A stretch of 64,000 bases of DNA from Glandiceps talaboti (GCF_964340395.1 NC_135555.1:24614725-24678724), one strand, 5' to 3'. Positions 24,001-34,887 are shown, counted from the stretch's first letter. Notes: generated from the sequence alone by a model not told the origin. Translations and numbers: made by a program.

Positions 24001-27000
24001 TCACTATGCTAATATACTTTAATGGCTGTCACTATTCTATATACTTTAATGGCTGTCACTATTCTAATATACTTTAATAGCTGTCACTATTCTAATATAC
24101 TTTAATAGCTGTCACTATTCTAATATACTTTAATGGCTGTCACTATTCTAATATACTTTAATGGCTGTCACTATGCTAATATACTTTAATAGCTGTCACT
24201 ATGCTAATATACTTTAATGGTTGTCACTATTCTAATATACTTTAATGGTTGTCACTATTCTAATATACTTTAATGGCTGTCACTATTCTAATATACTTTA
24301 ATAGCTGTCACTATTCTAATATACTTTAATAGCTGTCACTATTCTAATATACTTTAATGGCTGTCACTATTCTAATATACTTTAATGGCTGTCACTATGC
24401 TAATATACTTTAATAGCTGTCACTATGCTAATATACTTTAATAGCTGTCACTATTCTAATATACTTTACTGGCTGTCACTATGCTGATATACTTTAATGG
24501 CTGTCACTATTCTAATATACTTTAATGGCCGTCACTATTCTAATATACTTTAATAGCTGTCACTATGCTAATATACTTTAATGGCTGTCACTATGCTGAT
24601 ATACTTTAATGGCTGTCACTATTCTAATATACTTTAATGGCTGTCACTATGCTGATATACTTTAATAGCTGTCACTATGCTAATATACTTTAATGGTTGT
24701 CACTATGCTAATATACTTTAATAGCTGTCACTATTCTAATATACTTTACTGGCTGTCACTATGCTGATATACTTTAATGGCTGTCACTATTCTAATATAC
24801 TTTAATGGCCGTCACTATTCTAATATACTTTAATAGCTGTCACTATGCTAATATACTTTAATGGCTGTCACAATGCTGATATACTTTAATAGCTGTCACT
24901 ATGCTAATATACTTTAATAGCTGTCACTATTCTAATATACTTTAATGGCTGTCACTATTCTAATATACTTTAATAGCTGTCACTATTCTAATATACTTTA
25001 ATGGCCGTCACTATTCTAATATACTTTAATAGCTGTCACTATGCTAATATACTTTAATGGCTGTCACTATGCTGATATACTTTAATAGCTGTCACTATGC
25101 TAATATACTTTAATGGCTGTCACTATTCTAATATACTTTAATGGCTGTCACTATGCTAATATACTTTAATGGCTGTCACTATTCTAATATACTTTAATGG
25201 CTGTCACTATTCTAATATACTTTAATGGCTGTCACTATTCTAATATACTTTAATGGCTGTCACTATTCTAATATACTTTAATGGCTGTCACTATGCTAAT
25301 ATACTTTAATGGCTGTCACTATTCTAATATACTTTAATGGCTGTCACTATTCTAATATACTTTAATGGCTGTCACTATGCTAATATACTTTAATGGCTGT
25401 CACTATTCTAATATACTTTAAAAGTTGTCACTATGCTAATATACTTTAATAGCTGTCACTATTCTAATATACTTTAATAGCTGTCACTATGCTAATATAC
25501 TTTAATGGTTGTCACTATGCTAATATACTTTAATGGCTGTCACTATTCTAATATACTTTAATAGCTGTCACTATGCTAATATACTTTAATGGCTGTCACT
25601 ATGCTAATATACTTTAATAGCTGTCACTATGCTAATATACTTTAATAGATGTCACTATTCTAATATACTTTAATAGCTGTCACTATTCTAATATACTTTA
25701 ATGTCTGTCACTATGCTAATATACTTTAATGGCTGTCACTATTCTAATATACTTTAATGGTTGTCACTATGCTGATATACTTTAATGGCTGTCACTATTC
25801 TAATATACTTTAATGGCTGTCATTATTCTAATATACTTTAATGTCTGTCACTATGCTAATATACTTTAATGGCTGTCACTATTCTAATATACTTTAATGG
25901 TTGTCACTATGCTGATATACTTTAATGGCTGTCACTATGCTAATATACTTTAATGGCTGTCACTATGCTAATATACTTTAATGGCTGTCACTATGCTAAT
26001 ATACTTTAATAGCTGTCACTATGCTAATATACTTTACTGGCTGTCACTATGCTAATATACTTTAATAGCTGTCACTATTCTAATATACTTTAATGTCTGT
26101 CACTATTCTAATATACTTTAATAGCTGTCACTATGCTAATATACTTTACTGGCTGTCACTATGCTAATATACTTTAATAGCTGTCACTATGCTAATATAC
26201 TTTAATGGCTGTCACTATTCTAATATACTTTAATAGCTGTCACTATTCTAATATACTTTAATGGCTGTCACTATGCTAATATACTTTAATAGCTGTCACT
26301 ATTCTAATATACTTTAATGGCTGTCACTATGCTAATATACTTTAATAGCTGTCACTATTCTAATATACTTTAATGGCTGTCACTATTCTAATATACTTTA
26401 ATGGTTGTCACTATGCTAATATACTTTAATGGTTGTCACTATGCTAATATACTTTAGTAGCTGTCACTATGCTAATATACTTTAATGTCTGTCACTATTC
26501 TAATATACTTTAATGGCTGTCACTATTCTAATATACTTTAATAGCTGTCACTATTCTAATATACTTTAATAGCTGTCACTATTCTAATATACTTTAATGG
26601 CTGTCACTATGCTAATATACTTTAATGGTTGTCACTATGCTAATATACTTTAGTAGCTGTCACTATGCTAATATACTTTAATGTCTGTCACTATTCTAAT
26701 ATACTTTAATGGCTGTCACTATGCTAATATACTTTAATGGCTGTCACTATGCTAATATACTTTAATGGTTGTCACTATTCTAATATACTTTAATGGCTGT
26801 CACTATGCTAATATACTTTAATGGCTGTCACTATGCTAATATACTTTAATGGCTGTCACTATTCTAATATACTTTAATGGTTGTCACTATGCTAATATAC
26901 TTTAATGGCTGTCACTATTCTAATATACTTTAATGGTTGTCACTATGCTAATATACTTTAATGGTTGTCACTATGCTAATATACTTTAATGGCTGTCACT

Positions 27001-30000
27001 ATGCTAATATACTTTAATGGCTGTCATTATGCTAATATACTTTAATGGCTGTCACTATGCTAATATACTTTAATGGTTGTCACTATGCTAATATACTTTA
27101 ATAGCTGTCACTATGCTAATATACTTTAATGTCTGTCACTATTCTAATATACTTTAATGGCTGTCACTATGCTAATATACTTTAATGGCTGTCACTATGC
27201 TAATATACTTTAATGGTTGTCACTATTCTAATATACTTTAATGGCTGTCACTATGCTAATATACTTTAATGGCTGTCATTATGCTAATATACTTTAATAG
27301 CTGTCACTATTCTAATATACTTTAATGGCTGTCACTATGCTAATATTAAAATGGTCAACATTATGATACAGTATATCGAATTGTTGAGGGTACTGACTAA
27401 TAATTGTCTTTAATAAGGTATAGTCTTATATACCTAATATCTTTATCACACTCTTGTAAATCTTGATCTGCTCAAAAATCATCGTTAAAGTACTAGTGTG
27501 TAATGTGTGTGTAATGTACACTCATAGAGACAATCACTTGTACTTTCTGTGGCTGAACAAAGAAGAATTTTTGGGAATTATCTAATTGTCATATTGATAT
27601 ATGTATGTAAAGATATTTTCACTTTTTACTGCATCATGAAAGGTTGATCTTGGTATGATTGATGAAGACAAGAGAGTTGTTGGTTACCTAGCAACAACTC
27701 ATCTTCAGCCACTTCCAGGTAAGATAAAACAAAACAAGAAATTGTAGTTCTTAATGAAGTCATAAAACTTCAAATGAATACTAGAATAGAAAACTCTACA
27801 GAAGAACTTTAGTTTATTTCAATTTTTTAATTGTCAATGTTGATAGTGTGAATCCCAAATGAAAAAACACAAAACGTGTTTCTATTGTGAAAGTTCATCC
27901 CGAGTAATATTGTGCCAAACAGACATTGACATCTTGTAGATAGAGTATACTGCCCTCTTGAGGGAGATTATGAAATTCATCACAGAAAATGTATTGCATG
28001 TTTGAGAATATAACCATAAATATTACCATAGCTGTGTTTCTTGATTACAGTGTCCATTTAACACTCACTGACTGTGTTAATGAAAGTGGCCATATGGATG
28101 AGGATTTGGTATTTATTTTGGATTCTTAATTTTTAAAACAATTTTATCAGGGTAGTTGGTATCAAATGTGTCAAGTCACACTGACCAAGTCTGTGTTTGT
28201 AACTCAATACAATGCAAAACACTAGAATATGTAAAAAGGTTTGTTATTGTACGTACAATAAACATTTTATACATTTATCAAGTCTTTGCACTTTATTGAG
28301 TTACAAACAAGTAAAGGACTTGGCATATGTTGTTTCACGTTGATTTTTCAAGTAGGAAGCCTGGATATGATAAAAATCCAAAATAAACACCTAATCCTCA
28401 TCCATATGACTCTTACAAGAGGCATAGTCTAGTCTATCAATAGCTATATTTTGAAACTGTAGATGATGTTGATTTATATAATTTTAGTAAAACAAAAAAC
28501 ACAAACAAAAAAAACATGATAGCTAGAACCAACTGAAAGATAATTACTGAAACCTTTAGGTGGAGTAATATTTGACCAGGATTGTTAAATCAATTGATAC
28601 TTTCTTTATGATTTCAGGAGACCAACATATTCATTCACTACAAATGGATGAGATCTTGAAAGCCCAGGATGAATTCAGAATAAAGAGTTTACAAAGGAAT
28701 GACCTGATTGTATTTGATGTGCTGTGTGGTGATTTTAATTTTGACAACATGTCCCCAGGTAAGACAAAATGTTCAATTAAATTTAAGTGTCATATGGATG
28801 AGGATTGGGTATTTATTTTAGATTTTTAATTTATAAAACAATTTTATCATGGTGATCAATGTGAAACAACATATGCTAAGTGTTTGTTTGTAACTCAATA
28901 AATTACAGAAGATTAAATAACTATGTAAAATGTTTGTTTATTGAACGTACAATAAACAAACCTTTTACACATTCTTTTATATATAGTTTTTTGCACTGTA
29001 TTGAGTTAAAAATACAGACAGGCTATGTTGTTTTAGATTGATTTCTCAAGTAGGAAGCGATGATAAAAATGATAAAATTGCTATATAAATTAAAAGACTC
29101 AAAATGTCCATTTTAAGTGTTTAAGGTTGAAATTTGCTACTGTGGATCTACAGTGGTTTTTATAGTCTTGTATTGTCTCTGTGCATCTGTGCAATTATGT
29201 CATGAAATGTTAATGTACAAATTAATTCTAAAAATATGATGTTTGTTTTCCTATTTTATACATTTAACTCTAAAATGACAGGGTATACCTTGCTAAGTAA
29301 AGCTACTTTAATTGTTATAATTGTAAGGTGACAATGTATTACAATATTAACAATAGAATATATTTAACTAGAGTTACCTTGAAAGAATTGTAAGTCACTT
29401 TTATAAATTGAACAATCTTAGTGAATAGTCTTTGGTTGCTACGTGACGACAAAAATATCCTGATTTATTGCAGCCAATATATGTTTAGTAAGACTAGACA
29501 GACCTATTCTAAGCAACTCTATAATTACATATTGCCAGGAAGGACATTTATTCATTATTAAAATACTTAAATATAACTAACTATATATACCAGCATATCA
29601 TAATATGGCACCAGTTAAAGTCTATCTAAGTTTGTGTATATTACCCCCTTACTTTAAATGAAAAATTAACCTAGCACAAAGTCCTGTAGGATTTCTTTAC
29701 AAATACTTTAAACACAAGTGGTGTATTTCTAATACTAACATGATCAATCCAAAATGGCCCCCTATTAATCTCACAGGTAGCAAGAGCCATAATAAACAGT
29801 TATCATTTTAGTTTTCTGAAGAGTGTAGCTTTCCTCAAAGGATTTCACATGACTTTCACACTTTAACACTATCCTCAATTGACATACCAGGATTATTCCC
29901 ATAAATTATGTATCCATAATATCAAGAATATATGGAAATAGCCATATAAGTGAGTACAAATTAAGTTGCCAGGAAACATGCTTTCCAAACATCTCACACT

Positions 30001-32015
30001 TCTGTAAGCATCATTCACTTAGTGATATATTGCTCAAACAGTAATGTAGATTATCACATATGTACCAGAGATTACTTGCACATGCAGACCTGCACGTCGC
30101 ACACGAATACTAGTGCTACTTTCACTGCATTGTAATACCAAAAACATTATTGTATACCTGCATGCAAATGTATGCAAATGAGGATGCAATCATTTGCTAC
30201 AGACAAAATTGCATAATTGCATAAAGAGTTTTAAGATTTTGATGGAAATTACCATTTCTGTTAAACATATGTAATAATAACAGAACCCCATGCCATGTGA
30301 GTTCCAGGGGTATTTGCACTCTTGCTTGCAGTGTTTTGCACTACACTTTCACTTGCTACACTCATGAAAGCAGAGAAAACTGCAAGCACTCGTGAAAATA
30401 ACCACACTTGCACTCACATGTCATGAGGTTCGATCATAGTTCTAAAGTGTTAGAAACCTCTTCAAGGACACTCAATATAAAATATTGTTTGTACTTATGA
30501 AGTCAACATAAAACTACACCCAAAAGTGCACCGTAATCAGTTTGGTGAGGAGGAGGATGATGTTAATTAATTTTTTCTTTTTTTGTTTAGGAGAGAAAGG
30601 AGCTTGGACTCACAGATTGTTTGAGGTTTATGATGATGTGTGCAGAGAAAGACCCGGACAAGATCACAGATGGACTGTAGGTTAGTATGTTAATTGTACT
30701 TTATAATCGTTGGAGAGAATGACTTGCAGGATGAGATGAGATTATTATGTTCCTCTTTTCTCAGTTACACAAAAAATTACCATCTGATTTGTCTACCTAA
30801 TAACGCAACCAACCAAACACAGATGAACTGTTTAGGACAAGTTAATGCTCAAAATGTCAAGTAAGTCACTCACTCACTCACTCACTCACTCACTCACTCA
30901 CAAGTTTATATTTCCAAGTAAGAAATTATGTTAGTAACAAAGTTGTGTTACCATTAGGTACTGAGATGAGACTAGCAACACTCTTAGACAAAGAAGTGTC
31001 TACATCACAACGCTTGAAAGCAGTGTTAGAAGATGAACATACGAGAGCTTGGCATGTTTATGATGCAGATATTCAGAAGACAATGACAACTAAGCTGCTC
31101 CTGACTCATCCCGATGTCATCACCAGGAAGAAAAGACTGCTAATAAATGGTTTGCTGGATGACCACAAAAAGTCAAAGGTCGATGGAAAGAGACGGATTG
31201 ATTTGATTCTACACAGGAAAGACACCCCAGTGGTGAGTATAACTTACTGGTGATGATGGGTGATGGTGTATGTAAGGTGAAAGACACCCCAGTGGTGAGT
31301 ATAACTTACTGGTGATGATGCATGATGGTGTATGTAAGGTGAAAGACACCCCAGTGGTGAGTATAACTTACTGGTGATGGTGGGTGATGGTGTATGTAAG
31401 GTGAAAGACACCCCAGTGGTGAGTATAACTTACTGGTGATGGTGGGTGATGGTGTATGTAAGGTGAAAGACACCCCAGTGGTGAGTATAACTTACTGGTG
31501 ATGGTGGGTGATATGGTGTATGTAAGGTGAAAGACACCCCAGTGGTGAGTGTAACTTACTGGTGATGATGGGTGCATGCATGATGGGTGTAAGGTGAGAG
31601 ACACCCCAGTGGTGAGTGTAACTTACTGGTGATGATGGGTGCATGCATGATGGGTGTAAGGTGAGAGACACCCCAGTGGTGAGTGTAACTTACTGGTGAT
31701 GGTGGTGGGTGCATGATGATGGTTGTAAGGCATATATATACCCCTCAGTGGTAATAAACCATGCAATCAATGGCTGATATGGGTGATAGTGGGTGCATGA
31801 TGGGTGTAAGGACTTAGGTGTAGCAATAGAAGATCAGCCTGCTGACTTTACTTTGTTGATAATTAGTATTGTTTGTTTTTTTGAAATGTTTTTAATCTTT
31901 CCTTCATTTCTTCCAGGAAGTAGCTGACTTCAGCTTTGTCACACAGCTGGCCAGATTAACAGACCACATACCAGTTACAATGTCCTTTAGAACTAATGTA
32001 GAGTTAGATCCTTAG
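13992..32015 (+). CDS. SMPD3-like: Neutral sphingomyelinase, SMPD3/SMPD5-like (six coding exons)
   Basis: Join 13992-14843, 27643-27718, 28618-28758, 30591-30680, 30958-31232, 31917-32015. All introns are GT-AG and the phases agree (0,1,1,1,0), giving 510 aa. The family hydrolyses sphingomyelin to ceramide and phosphocholine at the inner face of plasma and Golgi membranes, using a Mg-dependent DNase I-like fold. Two hydrophobic segments (about residues 17-45 and 60-90) match the membrane anchors of nSMase2. The catalytic set is present: SAN (N118), FQEV (E207), VCGDFNFDN (D348, N350), RRID, and LTDHIP (D494, H495). The ASRYPI, VGYLATTHL and FSFVTQLARLTDH blocks align with vertebrate SMPD3. 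It is shorter than human SMPD3 (655 aa), mainly in the linker after residue 150. The Cys-rich patch before the NSGL-like block is absent. The start ATG is the first in frame. Assignment to SMPD3 versus SMPD5 cannot be settled by eye. Confidence 0.92.
14958..15802. mobile_element. Harbinger-like MITE with TAA target duplication (intron 1)
   Basis: The terminal inverted repeat GGGAGCCTTCAGTATTTACA is perfect for 20 bases at both ends and then continues imperfectly through the G-rich stretch. The element is flanked by a direct TAA on each side (14955-14957 and 15803-15805). A 3-bp TWA duplication and a GGG start are typical of PIF/Harbinger elements. The 845-bp interior has no transposase frame. 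It includes CCCTCCCC-rich tandem pieces (about 15020-15100) and an ATC microsatellite (about 15463-15540). It is a non-autonomous copy. Confidence 0.75.
15840..16625 (+). repeat. GTCAAGAGGTG minisatellite (intron 1)
   Basis: Irregular tandem units of about 16-27 bp on the theme GGGTGTCAAGAGGTGGGATG. The left part (15840-16210) is more diverged and the right part (16210-16560) more homogeneous, with some copies carrying an extra ATGCAT. The Trp/Gly/Val-rich open frames through it are by-products. Confidence 0.9.
16775..17831. mobile_element. Foldback transposon with 6-bp target duplication (intron 1)
   Basis: The ends are inverted copies: TACCGTGGCCGAAGATGACA at 16775 and its near-exact complement ending in GGCCACGGTA at 17831. 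Outside lies the direct duplication TCTTGG (16769-16774 and 17832-17837). The arms consist of 20-bp tandem repeats TCGGTCTTCTAATTCAAGTG, about 28 on the left (16798-17335) and about 7 inverted on the right (17667-17800). A 123-bp higher-order unit repeats on the left. The middle holds a 51-codon open frame (about 17338-17493) and a TATAG microsatellite. This is the architecture of Drosophila-type foldback elements. No transposase is present. Confidence 0.8.
17522..17666 (+). repeat. (TATAG)n microsatellite inside the foldback element
   Basis: Pentanucleotide TATAG/AGTAT repeats with a few irregular TATATAG units in the first half. It sits at the centre of the foldback element and could be the loop of its hairpin. 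Confidence 0.9.
17938..19128 (+). repeat. 23/26-bp satellite with a HindIII site per unit (intron 1)
   Basis: About 48 copies of TATAAAGCTTGTTACTTATC plus CCG, in two length forms: 23 bp, and 26 bp with an extra TCG. A few carry ACAAAGC or AAACC variants. The edges carry the same flanking phrase CCAAACTTTGGCGTAT at about 17938, 19033 and 19078, so the array apparently grew by copying its boundary. AAGCTT recurs in nearly every unit. The 19129-19389 gap before the next array is anonymous. Confidence 0.92.
20826..21107. mobile_element. Insert in the 28-bp array, copy A (LINE-tail-like)
   Basis: Begins with an (AAT)n run followed by GTTTATTTTCGCCAGAAAAA and holds a long (CA)n (about 20955-21017). 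After GCGAAAAATACTTTTAAATA it merges back into the satellite. An (AAT)n edge fits the 3' tail of a LINE or SINE inserted in minus orientation. No coding potential is visible. Confidence 0.6.
22905..23142. mobile_element. Insert in the 28-bp array, copy B (duplicate of copy A)
   Basis: Same sequence as copy A at an offset of about 2,077 bp. The two are almost identical except that the (CA)n run is about 44 bp shorter. The satellite on both sides also matches, so the insert was duplicated together with its satellite context rather than inserted twice. Confidence 0.85.
27643..27718 (+). CDS. SMPD3-like: Sphingomyelinase coding exon 2
   Basis: Acceptor after ATCATGAAAG, donor GTAAGA. It adds residues 285-309 plus one base, covering the VVGYLATTHL strand that matches IVGYIACTHL of vertebrate nSMase2. 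The THL histidine (H304) is part of the conserved core. Confidence 0.9.
28091..28408. mobile_element. Palindromic MITE, full copy (intron 2)
   Basis: The element is a near-complete inverted repeat. It starts CATATGGATGAGGATT and ends with the complement at 28403-28408, and it folds about a centre GTACGTAC at 28249-28256. Arms of about 155 bp pair imperfectly all the way, including GTTTGTAACTCAATA against its complement. No coding capacity. The target duplication is not clear because CATATG is itself a palindrome. Confidence 0.75.
28618..28758 (+). CDS. SMPD3-like: Sphingomyelinase coding exon 3
   Basis: Acceptor ATTTCAG, donor GTAAGA, phase 1 at both ends. It encodes residues 311-356 and carries VFDVLCGDFNFDN, with the catalytic Asp348 and Asn350. 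Confidence 0.92.
28791..29075. mobile_element. Palindromic MITE, copy lacking its right end (intron 3)
   Basis: Same family as 28091-28408: left end CATATGGATGAGGATTGGGT at 28791, centre near 28947, right arm recognisable to about 29075. The terminal CATCCATATG is missing. It begins only 32 bp after exon 3, so read-through of exon 3 would enter it. The rest of intron 3 (29076-30590) is anonymous, AT-rich, with no further element I can define. Confidence 0.7.
30591..30680 (+). CDS. SMPD3-like: Sphingomyelinase coding exon 4
   Basis: Strong acceptor TTTTTTTGTTTAG, donor GTTAGT, phase 1 at both ends. It encodes residues 358-386, matching the HSLFTHYRDPCR region of nSMase2 (here HRLFEVYDDVCR). 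Confidence 0.9.
   Translation, partial: ERKELGLTDCLRFMMMCAEKDPDKITDGL
30866..30902 (+). repeat. (TCAC)n microsatellite (intron 4)
   Basis: About nine tetranucleotide copies, ending 55 bp before exon 5. Confidence 0.9.
30958..31232 (+). CDS. SMPD3-like: Sphingomyelinase coding exon 5
   Basis: Acceptor CCATTAG, donor GTG|GTGAGT, ending in phase 0 at Val478. It encodes residues 388-478, including GKRRIDLIL, which corresponds to GRRIDYML of nSMase2. The last 15 bases and the donor are the founder of the minisatellite in intron 5. Confidence 0.92.
31233..31735 (+). repeat. 62-67-bp minisatellite carrying copies of the exon 5 splice donor
   Basis: Each unit repeats the end of exon 5 with its donor (AAAGACACCCCAGTG then GTGAGTATAACTTACTGG). 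Intact donors fall at 31233, 31295, 31357, 31419, 31481, 31545, 31612 and 31679, with a decayed ninth near 31741. Spacing is 62, 62, 62, 62, 64, 67 and 67 bp. The last units carry an ATGCATG insertion. In the exon 5 frame an in-frame TGA follows eight codons into the intron. Confidence 0.93.
31917..32015 (+). CDS. SMPD3-like: Sphingomyelinase terminal coding exon 6
   Basis: Acceptor TTTCTTCCAG after a long pyrimidine tract. It encodes residues 479-510 with FSFVTQLARLTDHIP, including the catalytic Asp494/His495 pair, and stops at TAG 32013-32015. Confidence 0.93.
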   Translation, partial: EVADFSFVTQLARLTDHIPVTMSFRTNVELDP

Positions 32016-32676
32016 CATTACTGGGACAAGCCATTAAAGAAGCAAGTCCACTTGTTATCAAAGAGTACCAATATTTACACATGTGATGATGGGCTCTTAC
32101 ATAACACAAGTAAACAGTGTAGTTCACAGCGTAAGATCATTTCTAAGGAGTGGGTCAATTGAGGCAAACCTTATCTCCGTCTTATATCAGTTGTTATCAA
32201 TTTATTAGGCTATTATAAGTAACACTACAAACAGCTTTAGAGATGCAAACAACTTTTATGACACCCGTTTTCGTCAGGCAAGCCCGCGGGTTTGTTGCAC
32301 TTGGACCGTTAATGGCTTGTGAATGTCATGGATTGATAGCAACTTTGTTCACTCTGGCATTTTATGCATCAGTTATGCAATGGTATCTTTGAATTATATG
32401 CCAGTTATTATGAATGTTAAGTCATAGGTCAATGTTACAGTGTGTGTGTAAATGATATATCTCAAAATAACGTCAATGGCATTGTAGCACAACTGTACAG
32501 TTTAAAATGTTTATTCACATGGTGAGCCATAATAGGTATAGGAGAAGATAATATGCTGGGAATCATTAGAAAATATATATGACTCAATGTCTGTCAGTGA
32601 AGAATTTGTGTAAAATTCACATTGATATCTTGAAGCACGGAATGGTATCTATATTGTTTTGCATATGTAGATAGTG

Positions 32677-32682
32677 AATAAA
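32677..32682 (+). terminator. Likely polyadenylation signal of the sphingomyelinase gene
   Basis: An AATAAA 662 bp after the stop codon. The 3' untranslated region 32016-32700 shows no repeat and no gene. Confidence 0.55.
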
Positions 32683-32749
32683 TATGATTGATGAGGAAAT
32701 AGTTGTTTTGAGAGGATGAATGCTATTGTGTCAGAGTGGATACATCTTG

Positions 32750-33000
32750 GTTTTTAAGTATCAAGTACTGAAATTTGGCTAAGGGTGAAAAAAAGCCTGG
32801 GGGAGTTGACATGGTTACTCGGAGTTTGCAAAAGAGACACAAATTTGTAATAAGAAGGTGTATTATAAAAGTAACGAGGTAAATATTTAATTCTGACGTC
32901 ATTATAAAATGGACAAATTAAACAAACAATATTCATCTCCATATTGTTATTATTGCTATTATGATACGAGGCAAACGATTGTTTAAAATGTCACATATTT
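32750..33000 (-). pseudogene. LINE tail remnant, minus strand
   Basis: The frame reads CLICPFYNDVRIKYLPRY preceded by Asn-rich codons in the position of the CNNDIEDEYHF knuckle. It aligns with the 3154-3696 fragment (HFVLKCPFYTDLRSKYIKPY, then a KLVQLFS-like block). It is a short decayed piece with no open context. 33001-33578 holds a GTAGTCAT minisatellite (about 33413-33556) and otherwise nothing. Confidence 0.55.
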
Positions 33001-33412
33001 GGCCCTGTAGAGGAATTTGTTACTGTATTAGGGAGACTCACTAGAGTTGAGGTCACCACCAAGCAAACTCTGTTTGATTATATCAGATCCGGATGAACCT
33101 CTGTTAGTTAACTTTATTAGTTTGCTGGTAAGAAAACATACTTACTACTGCAAAATGAACAGAACTAAGCTAAGTTTTGCAGGATTGGTGTCTTTTATAA
33201 GACGGATATATCAGATAGAGAACTTTATTGCAAAACAGAAAAACAAAATGACAGTGCATTTGGAAAAGTGGTCCCCAATATTATTATTTGTGCAATAATT
33301 GATGTTCTATTCACACAGAAAAAGCTTGTTTCATATTAATACTCACATTATGCATATTGAATAATCTACAAATGGCATAACGTCATTACAAAATCGCTGC
33401 ATATCATGTCAT

Positions 33413-33556
33413 CATCTCGCACCCCAGTATTGCATGTAGTCATCTCATGTAGTCATATCGCATGTAGTCATCTCATGTAGTCATATAGCATGTAGTCATC
33501 GCATTATCGCATGTAGTCATTGCAGTATTGCATATAGTCATTGCAGTATTGCATTT
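33413..33556 (+). repeat. GTAGTCATCTCAT/CGCAT minisatellite
   Basis: About nine irregular copies of (TCGCA)TGTAGTCATCTCA, 12-16 bp each, drifting into GCAGTATTGCATATAGTCAT at the right. Confidence 0.8.
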
Positions 33557-33579
33557 TCGAATATTGGCAGGCATTCTAC

Positions 33580-33789
33580 CCCATAGGGTAACACTGAAGT
33601 AAAGCACTTTCTCTATGTGCTACACTTGTTTATGGCATTCATATAAAGTGGAAAAATATACTGTTTCAATTGGTTTATTTACAAGCCTAACATGTGGCCT
33701 TTCTAATGTGGGCAATTAGTAAATGAAACAGTATACTTTTACTTACACTTGATGATATGGATGAAAATGCTTTACTTTAGTGGTATGGG
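33580..33789. mobile_element. Small palindromic element (MITE-like)
   Basis: Ends pair as CCCATA...CACTGAAGTAAAGCA on the left and TGCTTTACTTTAGTGGTATGGG on the right. The inner parts pair again (AAAATATACTGTTTCA against TGAAACAGTATACTTTT). It is 210 bp and has no coding capacity. No clear target duplication is seen. 33790-34524 is anonymous. Confidence 0.6.
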
Positions 33790-34528
33790 TTGTATTGATG
33801 TACATGTATGTTTTAGTTTTGGTGATTCATTTGAACTATTAAAGATTATTTGGTTATTAGGTAATATGTAAGTTTCAAATGTCTGATTCCTCATATAATT
33901 AGGTGCATATATTGATAATAACAAAGCACAGTGTCCTATAAAGCCGGATGAAGGTTTTTACTTGAAAGGATATATTTGCATAATTAAGAGTCATTCGGCT
34001 GACCTCTCAAAAATGCAGTCATCGAATTCCCTATCACTTGGTACATTCATTGATGGCGACAGAGTCTGCTGATGTAGGTATACATTTTAATTTTTGTAAT
34101 TTGGCAACATCTTCTGTAACTATAATAACAAGTCTTCATTGAAGACATACCCCCAACATTTAAAATTACAAATTCATAATTTGAATTTTTATGATAAAAT
34201 ATGATCTCATTTGGTCTTTACCATGAAGGGTTTTTTTTAGTGATGTGCATATATTGTTAGAATATAATATCTCATAGTTGTGTAAGAATTGGTTTGAAAA
34301 ATCCTAAAATTAAAAAGCTAAACATGAGGATGTTGAACATATTGTCTATCTATTATGCTTTCAGTGTTAGAAGTCAAAATGAATGTTTACAACAAAAATG
34401 GTCTCGGTCCAGAAATTACCACAAAGGTGATAGAAAGAAGTGATGAACCCATGTGAACTAGTATACCTGATATTTGAACAAGGTTTAGTACAAATCGGCT
34501 CATTTATGTCACCTATATAGTTGCATTT

Positions 34529-34887
34529 TGTCACAGTCACCTATAATAAAAGTACGTTAATTAAATTACTTGTGTCAGTCTCATTATTAGTATGTCGTTT
34601 TGTGAGTTACCGTAACGTATTCCTTTGTTGTTGTGATCATAAATATTCATTTCTATCTCTAATCACCTGGCTCCATCTGTTAACATCTCTTCATCCAATC
34701 ACTTTCTTCTTTTCTATCACATGACTTTTCCTATATAATTACGCGCGACTGTTTTAGTACTGCAGACGTGGCCAGCACGGCTTCACTCGTATCTCTCTGT
34801 ACATTTTCAGATATATGTAATAAAGCTACGTTTGACCATTATACTGCACGGCCTGAAAACCAAATTTATTGGCAAACAACCGTGACA
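34529..34887 (+). mobile_element. Solo LTR with 4-bp target duplication
   Basis: Begins TGTCAC and ends GTGACA (a TG...CA pair extended into short inverted repeats). It is flanked by direct ATTT at 34525-34528 and 34888-34891. Internal promoter-like signals are in the right order: CCAAT at 34694, TATATAA at 34733-34739, AATAAA at 34819-34824. At 359 bp with no internal domain in the window, it is a solo LTR left by recombination, most likely Gypsy-type given the 4-bp duplication. Confidence 0.75.

Larger units (their letters stand above)
19390..27346 (+). repeat. 28-bp satellite array, about 8 kb (intron 1)
   Basis: About 265 copies of AATATACTTTAATGGCTGTC plus ACTATTCT, interrupted twice by the same foreign insert (20826-21107 and 22905-23142). 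Variation is concentrated at a few sites: TTCT/TGCT, AATATA/GATATA, and GGCTG/AGCTG/GGTTG/GTCTG. Mixtures of these variants recur in long blocks, so higher-order copies exist. Every unit contains TAA, so no frame is open. The array fills most of intron 1, and its right edge lies 297 bp from exon 2. Confidence 0.95.

Noticed and set aside
19390-27346. CRISPR array
   Set aside because: The 28-bp periodicity is continuous with no unique spacers, and the context is a eukaryotic intron.
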